A stretch of 57,209 bases of DNA from Gracilaria vermiculophylla (lineage: Eukaryota > Rhodophyta > Florideophyceae > Gracilariales > Gracilariaceae), in assembly GCA_019155205.2 (NCBI GenBank), contig JAHNZQ020000181.1:904230-961438 (forward strand), in the 5' to 3' direction. The notes under the pieces are model-generated. The model worked only from the letters and a program-made list of their open reading frames with translations. It made no database searches and had not been told where the DNA came from. A program made the translations under genes and the position numbers. Of this stretch, positions 32,800-43,148 are shown one piece after another. Numbering within the stretch: the stretch's first letter is position 1; each line of letters opens with the position of its first letter.

Positions 32800-33318
32800 C
32801 TAGTCCGTGGTCATCTTGGTTGAGACCATTGCCAGTCGGTGTGGCGTGACGGAGCAAATGACTTGGTTCTTCATCAAATGCTTATGAGTGTTACCAGGGT
32901 TGGCAACGGAGATGCGGAAAGGGGATTCCGGTTTTAACTGTAAAAACCGGATTGCAACGGAAAATTGACATTTCTCGTACAACGGGGGAAGAGGTTTAAC
33001 AACCCGTTCGCCGTATTGACAAGAGTTCACATCCACCCCAGGTTAGTTTCCTGCCGCGATCCAGATCGGAGCAACCACTCGGAGCTCTGGAAATTTCTGT
33101 GAGGCGCGGGAAGGATCCTGCGCAGCTGGGAGTGGTACCTGCTCCTGGGAGGCACTCTTAAATGGACAACGAACAATCGCAATGGAGGATCCATCTTTCA
33201 ATTCCAGGCGCCTTTGGCGGGGGCGGATGGTATCGATAAAATGATCGCCGTAGCCACGGTTCAGTAGCACTGGAGCTTCCAACTGATGATAAACAACACA
33301 ATCGAGCTTTACTATCAA
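32800..33318 (-). pseudogene. Protease tail and pro-RT linker of element B
   Basis: The frames 33318-33043 and 33036-32800 contain IDTIRPRQRRLELKDGSS and KNQVICSVTP. These match EAISPRPKQVELEDGSS and RNQVTGSVTP of element A at 25032-26000. The region links the protease to the RT in Ty3 pol. Confidence 0.75.
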
Positions 33319-33455
33319 GTGTTACTCATGTGCGACTGATTCGATGATTCCTACCGTTTAAGTCGGGTTACTGTTCTTGTACGCGATGTCAAGCGCCGTT
33401 TCATAATGTATTTGAGGCCACAATTGTTGTGGTAACACGTGTTTAAAAACGAGGT

Positions 33456-35991
33456 TCAAACTGCAACGGTATCTAACACCTTGAGATACCGTACCGTAAA
33501 CTGAGGATTTAGGCTACGGTCGGCATAGACTTCATAATTACGGTCAGCCATTACCGGGCCTCTGTCTAGGAAGCGGTGATGTTCTACCCATCTCCACTGT
33601 CGCTGAAGAACAGGATAGTGTTCAGATTCCTCGTTTGCGGTGCCCTTCTTTGTCATGAGTTTCATCGGGGAGCGAGGCTGCAACCCTCCGGCGTAATACA
33701 CTTCGATTTTGTGGACGCCTCTCCCGAAGAGAAGACTCCTGTGGTTAGCTGCCTTGGATCAGGACATCCTGAGCGGATCGTCCAATCTCCTCTGTAACGA
33801 GGGCTTGGCCTTTTGTGCCAAGGTATCCCGATGAGGCAAAGTTTGTGTCCGCTCCCTTTCATGGAGGCCGTACCGGTCTCACTGGTCCATGCCACATACG
33901 TGGATTGAGCCCGACTTCGCTGAAATCCGTCTTAAAATGAATACATGGCGCAACGGAGACTGCCACCTTTTCTCACGAGTGGAAACCTCGTAGCTGGCTG
34001 CAATCGAATGCAACTCCCGGATTGAGAGAAGACACTGCAGGGAAGTGCGTCCATGGGCATAACACAGATGGTAGATCAACTCTACCACGCGACGCGCGGC
34101 AATATCCCGAACATAGGAGACTCGTGCTTTTGTACCGGAGCTCGAACAGCCTGGACGTTGGGTACGAACTTAACCGTCTGGAAGTGGAACACGAGGGGCC
34201 GAAATCCATCCGTTACCCGCGCACATTGTTGCATCGTCCCATACGGTTTCGTATGCCATCCCCGTGGAATACGGGAGCTCTGAAGTAAAAAACCGACAAA
34301 GCATCGCCTTGGACGAAGTGAATAGTGTCATAAATCGGTTGAGGCTGATCTTCTTTCATAAGAGAATCGGATGGAAACCCGTTCTCCATGAGCAGTGCCT
34401 TGGGAAATCATGACTCCTGTTGAGGGTGGGGAGCACAAAGCGCATGAACCTCAGATTGTGCGTACTGAACTAGCTCCAGGTAAGTGGGCCTCGGCTTGCC
34501 ATCCCGATAACGTGTGACAATTGTTTTGCTCGCGGGGTGCAAAACCTTCGAAGAACATGGTTCTCCGCTCAGTAGAGGGATAGACAGTACCGCGACTGTG
34601 GAAATCCTGGTCAACGCATACAAAACAGTGGGTTTATGTCCCTCTGTATGCTCAGCGGGTGTCTTGCAGATCCAGAACGGCGGACTGAATCGCTTAGTTG
34701 GGGGCCTGGGAACGCAGCAAGTACTATAAGGCTTCCGGCCAGCAACGCATTCCTTCTGCGGAGGCTCCGCTTGAACCTCTGACAAAGTTTTATCGGTATT
34801 CAGCGAACCACCCGTAAAATATAAAGCAGGGTATCGAAAGGCCTGTTCCTCGTTCATTCCGAGTACATCGGCTTCTGCAGCAAATCGTGCCAAGAGCGCC
34901 AATACGATTATGGGATAATCTGCGGAAAATGTGTGGTTACGTAGTGGGAATTGCATTTTCTTGATGAAATCCCGCACTCTTACCGCGTCACCGGGTGATC
35001 TTTTCAGCGAAGAATCTTCCAGTTGGCAGTAACGGTTGAACAACAGCTTCCGATACATCGTGCTCGTCGGCTTCAATGTCTTGAGACCAAGGTGCCTCCT
35101 GCCCTTTGTGCGTGCTCGAATAGCCTTAGCGGTAGCTGACGACCACTTGTAATGGGATGACCGCCTCTGCAAATCTTCAGCGTCAGACTCCGAGCTTTCA
35201 TAACCTTAGGAATCACTCGGTGAAAAACTCGACGAATTCGAGATGTCATCGAACTCAACATGCTTGTGGCCTTTAGACTTCCACCTTCGGCGGTCCTTCC
35301 GTATCTCTCTCTGATCATCTAGTAAGAGACTGCAGCCAGTTCAGCCAAGAATGGCCGGTCCGTCAGGAGCGGCTCTTCCAACGTTTCGAGACTGGATGGA
35401 ACATGGTTAAATCCGGTTTCAACTCCTTCTATGAAGTCGGCCGGTCCCCCAAAACATTCCAGTATGGTGTCAGCATCTAACTTCAGAAGACTTAGGTGCT
35501 CAACCACGTCCTTTACGGGGTTGTCCTCAACAATCCTCCCAAGGCGGCGAACTCCCTCGAAATGGTTTCATGGGCAGCTTGTAAAGCGCGGAACTGCCCT
35601 ATAAGATCCTCGGCCTGCTAACTTCTAACAGTACCAGGTGATGTTTGGGAACCCGCTTTCGCGGGAATCACCAAAAACGATTCAACGACGGGTGTCAGAC
35701 TACCCAGCAAAGCTGGATGGAGATCTCGGTTTTCCGAATCATGGCCCGAAGATTTGGGACCCTTCGCTGCTAGAATCAATCCAGGCCGTATCAGGATATG
35801 TGAAGTCAACCGGTTGCTCAGTTGATCACCGTCCTGGTGGGAGCGCCTGCAAGTGGGCACAGGCTCCGCCCTAAATGGCTTAATCGGCATCTTGAAACCG
35901 TAGAAATGGGAAAAACACTCTGATCTTCTGGAAACAAATCCTCAAAGAGGAGACCAGAATTCAAATGATCCTTTAAAGTCTGGAGACCACT
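33456..35991 (-). pseudogene. Gag, gag-protease junction and leader of element B
   Basis: Minus frames 35507-35319 and 35172-34408 (254 codons) carry the gag-like parts shared with element A, for example ARTKGRRHLGLK and STMYRKLLFNRYCQLED. LLKLDADTILECFGGPADF matches A as well. The interval 34290-33456 is heavily broken and includes EVYADRSLNPQFTVRYL near 33510-33560. The leader 35508-35991 ends with AGTGGTCTCCAGAC next to the LTR, a possible primer-binding site. Confidence 0.6.
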
Positions 35992-36767
35992 TGTAGTGCA
36001 AAAGCCCGCAAGCGGGAAAAGCAAACGAAAGCATCCGAATCTTCCTCTACAGAGGTAGGTTGGCGGTAGAATCTTCTCGAGTGAGGAACACGAGAATGTC
36101 GTGTGTAAGACCGAGGTTGCTCCGGCAGCACTTCGCGGGAGAGGTATGAGAAGGATCCCAATTAGTTGGGTGCATGGGTGTGTGGTGCCTCCTTGGAGGA
36201 AAGAAATGGGAAAGAAAGGGGGAGCGCGGGTCGCGCGATCCACAAGGTGGAGGATGTATCACCAAGGTGGGGATCAGAGAGGTAGTCACTAGGCAAGCAG
36301 CGGCGAGCCGTAAAGATCTTTGTAAAAGAAGCGAGCACATTGAGACTGATAATATAATCAAGCATGGGGGCTCTCAGCCTACAAGGCGGATGAGCAACCG
36401 TACGCTACGTGATATACCTCGTGAGAGGCAAATACTGGGGTGGGCGGAAGACTCAGATCCGGAACCTCGGTTATCTCTTACTGATGGCGAGGGTGATGAG
36501 GCCGGCGCCCGAAAATACTGTAGTGCTAGTACTGTAGTGTTAACTAAAGTAATAAAGAAAATTCTAAATATATATATATCTGGCCACTAGTGCCACCAAC
36601 CGTGTACTGTACCAGGCATCGGGCCTATCGGGCGTTTTTCGTGCCACACGTGTAGGACGTGTGCAACCGGCCGCTTACGCGGGACATCGTCGTATCAATC
36701 CTTTCTTATGGGTTTCACAATTTGAGCCCATGTACGGGAATACCCGCAAAAACGTGCGTGCACTTCA
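35992..36767 (-). repeat. Type-2 LTR (5' LTR of element B)
   Basis: The 776-bp repeat starts TGAAGTGCACGC and ends TTGCACTACA on the minus strand. It contains an AT stretch (GATATATATATATTTAG) near 36570-36590 as a possible TATA region. It aligns with 2708-3787 once the TRIM there is removed. Confidence 0.8.
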
Positions 36768-36779
36768 AATAATTCTAGA

Positions 36780-38045
36780 ATGCTTAAAGAACGCTGATTT
36801 TATTAGTAAAAGGCTTAGAGTAAATGAAATTTTCGTCAATTGCTGCATTACACTACAGAGATGTACTTAAAACAGAAGGTCAAAAAAGCTGTTGCACTTT
36901 CTTTTAGATACTTGGATTCACTTCTCCGTGACACACTTCAATATGTTGGTTAAAAGAATCTCTGCAACTACCAGTTTGACTTCTTAACAATTTGGTTTTT
37001 ATCCAAGCATAACATTAAGAACCTAATTATTTCGATACTTTGTTGCTTCTGCAATAGTTTCATTGTTTTTTGTATCAAGCATTCCTAGTCATTTGCCTTG
37101 TTGTTTTCGTTGTCTAGATGTTTTTAGTTTGCTCATTTGACTCGAAATGACCATTCTTTAACTTATTCTTTCTTTTCTAGACTCAGGGCATCTTGCTGAA
37201 GTCCGGTAAAGCCAAAACTTGCTGAACACGTTTTGTAGAATGCTTCACATATACAAGGGATTTTAACCTCAAAGTGCAGCTTTCTAGGAAATATTTTCCT
37301 CCTATCTTCATATTCGTCTAACAGTCGGGGTGCCTTGATAAACCACGCCAGACGTTTAAATAAATTAACTTCTTTCTCGGTCGATTCATAGAACGTCCAT
37401 TAAATCACTACTAATGTCGCTTCCTTTTGATGTCACACATACAAAATCTCCTCCGCTTATGAAACTAATTCCAGATAAGTGTTTCAAAGAGAATTCATGA
37501 AATGCACTTTTCATATCTGCAGTTAATGGCAACCTTTCTTCTATGGGGGTGTTAACGGTATTGACGTACGTGAAACATGATTCTGCGCATACCAAACGAT
37601 CTGAGAAAATCTTAGCTGGACTAAACGTAGTATAAGAGCGGTTACATGGGTATTATGAGAATCAAAAACCTAACCCAAATTAATACCGCCTATGTGCAGC
37701 TCATTGTTCAGCATCACACCACTTCGTCCACATCGAACGTTTTTCATTTAGAGACCAGTTTCTGGCTTCCTATCCAATACTGTATAGTATAGAAGCCTGA
37801 AATCAAGCCAATCAAAATCTAATCCGTACCACTTAAAATGAGTTCATGAATACATTAAAATTGTGTTTGTGTCACAAAAAACGGGCGTTCGTTGATGATG
37901 AAATTCAAAAATTCTACAATTTACCCAAAAAGCACGGTGCTCGGATCTTTCATCACATCGTTTCCGCTAAAATGTATTGAGCTCCTGAGCATTTCAAATC
38001 TACTTATTGACATACCGATACCAACATTTGACAAGGGAAGAAACA
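36780..38045 (-). pseudogene. piggyBac-like transposase, copy 2, heavily decayed
   Basis: Read on the minus strand, this aligns with copy 1 (5530-7000). MSISRFEMLRSSIHFSGNDV matches MSRNRFKSLRSC, then come DRKPETG, VCAESCF, and HFEVKIPCICEAFYKTCSAS against EFEIAVHKICEEYYKTCS. Nucleotide similarity continues to the C-terminus (TGGTCATTTCGAGTCAA in both) and into the 3' untranslated part (TTTTAAGTA). Many stops and frameshifts are present. The right part of the gene is lost where the type-1 LTR begins at 38139. The left end touches element B, which seems to have inserted into the 3' region of this copy. Confidence 0.8.
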
Positions 38046-38138
38046 TTAGAAAAGTCTCAAAGCTTTAAATATCTCGTCTATCGGAAAACTCGAAACACAT
38101 CATTACAATGATAACTCCAACGCATCCCAGCAGTTCTT

Positions 38139-38806
38139 TGAAGAAGTGCAACGCCCTTCATGGAGGTCTTTCTTGGCAGTTTTTTGATTTCCCGGATGCC
38201 GGGTAGGTGGCATATATGAAGACGGTAAATATCGCAGGTGGGATTCACGTCCGTTTGCACCCTGGACTCCAGAGTAACTGTCCCTATCCGTGTTGCGACA
38301 CGTAAGACACGCGCTGGAGGGCCTCCAGGCACGCGCCCAGCAACTGAGCGCGGCCCGCTGGCTACAGAATGAGTGCCGGATGGCATCTGCTTTGTACGGT
38401 TTTTTCTTTGCATTTTCGATATTTATTTATTTAGTTATTTTGGCTAATTCTGCCTCTAAGCTAGAGTCCTTAACGCGAAAGCACTCCCGCCATCGCGCCC
38501 GGGAAACCGCACCAAGCGAGGTTTTCGATCTGAACTTGCCGCCAGCGCGGGTAACTCTCCCCACCTTGGAGACGTACGCCGTGAACTACGGAAGTCAACA
38601 GCCCGTGACGCCTAAAATCATTGACTTGACTATTCTTTTCTCCTTCCAGATTCGCCCTCATACGAGGTTAGCCCCACCGGACCTCCGGTATACCCCTTGT
38701 CGGACTACGTCGGCCACCCTCTCAACGCCGCTTTCCCGATACACACGCGTCCCAATATAGTACCTAGCCACGTTGGGATAGCCCGATATACTACAGGGAA
38801 ATTTTG
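38139..38806 (+). repeat. Type-1 LTR copy d, truncated
   Basis: It starts TGAAGAAGTGCAACGCCC, with CATATATGAAGACGG as a possible TATA region, and aligns with copies a, b and c. It stops matching near ACAGGGAAA, losing about the last 250 bases. Confidence 0.75.
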
Positions 38807-39599
38807 CATATTCGATGTTGTCACAATAATCTCGGTTTTTAGACTTTAGACATGAACTTGTTCAACCCCGGTGTCGAATTGGTTTAGAGGATGTGAAATG
38901 TCGTCCGCATCAGTACCATACTTGTCACTGGAACGAAGAAGTATAAATTCTTTTCTTTTTCACAGTTGGATTATGTGGAGTTCAGAGTCAGAAATAAAAA
39001 GTGTCGATTGTCCATGCTGCGAATATTAACATTACGAAAGTTTCCTTGTATTTAGGCTACATTTTGCAAAGATTCATAAAAATAGATACATTTTGTGTCC
39101 CATATAATCAGGTGAGCATGGTCGTTGCCGGTTGTCCATTCAGTTCTGCGAAGGTCTCTGGACAATGTCATATTTGACGGATATTGTTGACAGCTATGAT
39201 TGATTTGACAGATACAACTGACCTTTTCGTGTTGTGGAAACCGTTTTTGCGCTGCCGGCGTCGATACCATGTCGAGGATATCAGAACAAAAACAAGGTAA
39301 AAGTAAACTGTTTTGACTCAAGTCTAATGTAATCACGTTAAACTCACATGAGATTATTTAAACTTACATATGTAGTCAGTGGACAGAAAGACTGTATGGA
39401 TTGCAACTGTAAATGCTAACAAAATAATGCTTACGTGCATTATTTTTAGTGTAGCATTTACCTTGAGAACGCTGCTCAAAGTTTTACCTATGGCATACTT
39501 GAAAATGATTAACCTTAGGTGGTAATGGTTTGCAACTTTGATAAATGTCGCACGTCTCACTCTACGTTGTGGAAAATTAGGTACGGGGAGGAATTTGCC

Positions 39600-39810
39600 T
39601 CTATATCTTCCTTAGAAGATAATGCGCTGCGATCTTTATTTTCGCATAAACGGACAAAAATGTTTTCTATTCATTACTCTTAGACAGAGTAGCTCGACAA
39701 CTTTCTTTGATACAGTACTTGGAGACAGTGTGGCTTTTACAATGTCTATGTGGTTTCTTTGTGGTTCTGTGCAGCGCAGTACCTCTATCTGTGTTTAAGC
39801 ACGCTTTCAA
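39600..39810 (+). repeat. Dispersed repeat, copy 2
   Basis: It aligns by eye with 8560-8770, in the same orientation. Both copies are diverged and the family is unknown. Confidence 0.5.
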
Positions 39811-41849
39811 AATTTACTTGATCTTCCTTTCATATATAATTTTCGAAAAACGAGATTGGTATCCAATATGTCGTCGCGAAAAAGGTTTGATATCTAATAT
39901 CATATTAAAGCCTTGTACAAGCGATGTGCATTAGTACTTAAATATTTCTCACATTAGTTTCAAGATAATAGGAACAGGCTACGTAGATATCGCTGAGTTT
40001 CTGAAAAATTTTGTTTTAAAAATGTTTGAATTTACCCTCGGAATACTTTCAAAAACAATTTTTATTTGAATCATGCAAGCCTTGTTTTCGGAAATTCATA
40101 AATGAAAAAATGACATTAGAATTGCTGACCCCATCTGACACCAACTGTTGTATGCAATCTCTCTATAAGATTTTTCTCTTAAATGATTTGTTCGTAAGTT
40201 TTGTGCTTATGGTATAAAACACGGGTAAAAATTGTATTGAAAAAAAAACCATTCAGTTCTAGAATGCCACTCCGTCTCGCTAGTATCAAATGGTTTGAAT
40301 GAAGTGCTGCAAACTAAAGATGAACTCTTTGAAGTGTTGTTACGCACTACAGTAAAAACATCGCAGGAAAGCATAACAATACAATCACAAAATCTTCTTC
40401 TGGGTGTTTAATATTCTTATTTAGTAGTTCATCCACTCATACAGAAGATAGAGGGATACAGAATCTGCGAAAGCTATAAACGAAGAATGTTTTTTAAACA
40501 ATGCGTTCATGTTTTGATATTAACAGCACAATTCATGTTTTACACAAAGCTTCCTTTTTCAAGTGAGACTGTATGCTTTAAAAAAACAACTGTTTTGTGA
40601 CCCTTTTTTTCTCAATCAGCCTGCTATGTTCTTCTAATTTAATAACTTTTATACTCGGCGACCATTTCCGCTTCTCTATTGCAACACAAGCGCCACACAA
40701 TTACACATTATGTTTTATTTGCTTTTCATAAGTACTCTGCTAAAGAGTAAGATGCAGTTGTCGAAGGTAGAAGCCATGATTGTCTGGGACAAAAGGTAAA
40801 TACTGAATCCCTGGAAATGTCATATCGGACTGAAAAATGATGAATTCCTTAACAGTCGAATCGCCTGGGTGAGTTGAAAAAATCAACGGTCGTTCGTTAT
40901 TTCAATTTAGTATATGGATTTGCAGAACCGATCGCAGATTTAAGGTCAGTACGTTTAAAATTTATTTTCTTTCACATATACAAACGGATTCATATTTCTT
41001 TCAAAACACCTATGACTAAAGAATAAAGCGCAACATTTGAAATCGAAAGTTTCACAAAAAAATCTTAGTTGGAGTTGAGGTCACTGAGCTTGATGAATGA
41101 AATTGGAAGACGTATAGCAAGAAGTGGAATTCATTTTGTTAGTAATTCGTTCTCGTGCGAATCCTATTCTAAAGAAAATATTAGTAAGAGATATGGGATG
41201 ATTTTGAGAGGAACATGAACTGATTGTTTCTAAAGAAGAACATTTGTACAGACTATTTTGAGAGAATTGAATGACTGAAAAAAGTCAAACTTCTATGCCA
41301 TCCCAGGAGCTCGTCAATAGCTAGCAAAAGGAAACTAGGGAAGTCCATATGTTTCAGACACCCAAGAATAGGAGAGGCTTCACAGTATTGTCACTGTTAA
41401 GTTGGTCATCAGCGACATTCATACCCTTCCTTAATCCCTTGGGGATCTGATTGAGGCCGTATGTACTACTAGAACATTCTCACCGGTCATTACTCAATAT
41501 ACAGATGATCACTATGAACTTATTTTTTCTTCGCGCCAGAAAGAACCTTTAGTGGCAATCGATCGGATTCAATACCATCGATATCCGAAACGCTTTCTGC
41601 AGTAGTATATCATTGAACTGCCCATCCACCACACAATGGGAACAATACGTCTCTTCAAAAGCTTATTCGGAACATGTGTTTCGCTGATCTTCTGATGACT
41701 TCAATCCTTGGTCGGCGCCCCCCATTATTCCCAAACCATAAAGATCTTTCGCCCCAATAGAATTATGCTGCATGTAACAAAAACCAGCTATAGACCCTAG
41801 CGATTCAAGCGAGTCGCGCTACATACTGCAAGCCTTGTCCCTGCACGTC

Positions 41850-41928
41850 GCAACACGACGCACAAGAACATTGCAGTTTGTCAGCACGACGCTTGGTTCA
41901 AGCCAAGTCGCAACAGTGCGTCGTGTGC
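41850..41928. repeat. GC-rich inverted repeat with nested hairpin
   Basis: GCAACACGACGCAC (41850-41863) is matched in inverted form by GTGCGTCGTGTGC (41916-41928) with one gap. Inside lies a smaller hairpin, CTTGG-TTCAAG-CCAAG (41892-41907). CGACG/CGTCG words continue to about 41990, in clear contrast to the AT-rich surroundings. Confidence 0.6.
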
Positions 41929-43148
41929 TTCAAGCACTTCAAGCACGCATCGCATAGTTGAAGCGCACGACGACAGAGCGCGGTGCGCTACGAACGTACA
42001 AGTGAATAAAGTAGAAGATAAGACGCTTAACGTCTAGTTTAAAGATTCACTATAAAATACAGCCAGACCCACCCTTGAAAAGAGCGTGGGCCTGGCCAGA
42101 CTTCTTCCAACTCCCCTGTGTTACACTGCGAACATTAAAAATAGACATTAAGAGTGGAAATAATTCTATTATTGGATTTAAGTTTCTTCTAATATTGGGA
42201 ATTACCATACCGTATACTACTTTGATTTCTTTCCGATTGTATATAGTAGAATGAAATTTGAAGGACACATGGCGTTCTTGAGAAAATTTTAAAGCATTGA
42301 AATGCATCGAAAGTAGCCACTATAGTTCTCCATTGAACTGTTTTGAGCTGCTCACATGCTTTCACGAATTTTTAAGTGAATCGACAAGACTGACTGAGAG
42401 TTCTACGACTCCAGCTTGTCCAAGCAGTTTATAAGTACTTCTATTCAGTGTCAGGACCGGTATATTGATCTAGTGTATGGGTTTGACTATGTGAGCCAAT
42501 AACAGATGGTTCACCAGGATGTCCTTGACATCCAACTGCACTTTGAGCACATGCAATTCGAGCCACATCAGTTACATAACTGTGCAACAATGTTATGTAG
42601 GTGATTCCAATTCCAGCACACATATTTATGTAAAATCAGGTAATCAATTGAAAGTACTGTTCCATCGTCTTCACGCAGTATGGTGAGCCACTTTCTCCGA
42701 CACATACTCTACATTTTGAAAAAGAAAACCATGAGCATATCATTTCAGCATTTTTTCATTTTAGTGCACTTTTTTAACGACTCAGCTGCTCCAATGCAGA
42801 AATTAACCCTACACTGCTTTCCTTCAAAAAACTATATACGAAGTATTATAATTTTGAATTCAAATCAGTAAATTAACTTCGGGTTGGGCGTGTTTCTAGC
42901 AGACATGTTTCCCTGGCCGTCATAAAAACCCTTATAGCACTAGTTAGAGTCTCTAATAGGAAGGAAATTTTACGAATAGAAGTTTTTCTGCTAAATTTCA
43001 TTGGACTCATACGATCTATAGATTAAATCTAAGAATAAATTCAAGCTCTGTACTTGCTTCAAATGCTGCAAAAAGCTAAAAGCAACTGAAGACTAATCCA
43101 TCATGTGCTATGAAATACCAGGGGTGCGTGATGATAACCTTGAATGCT

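Larger units (their letters stand above)
27949..36767 (-). mobile_element. Ty3/Gypsy element B (minus strand, integrase-deleted)
   Basis: The layout is the same as in element A: type-2 5' LTR (36767-35992), leader, gag (35507-34408), gag/protease region, RT, RNase H, then the post-pol frame, the opposite-strand frame and a type-1 3' LTR (29086-27949). The integrase is absent: RNase H at 31239 is followed directly by sequence that in A lies beyond the integrase (A 22255-22349). The polypurine tract before the 3' LTR reads GAGATGGAAGATATG. The 5' end joins a piggyBac remnant. Confidence 0.85.
38807..43148. other. 4.3 kb AT-rich stretch without recognisable gene
   Basis: Open frames are short and without motifs, for example 39052-39336 on minus. 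A dispersed repeat copy lies at 39600-39810 and a GC-rich inverted-repeat cluster at 41836-41990. I see no tRNA or rRNA. Confidence 0.5.

Noticed and set aside
41836..41990. CRISPR-like array
   Set aside because: Repeats are short, irregular and inverted, without equal spacers, in a eukaryotic context.
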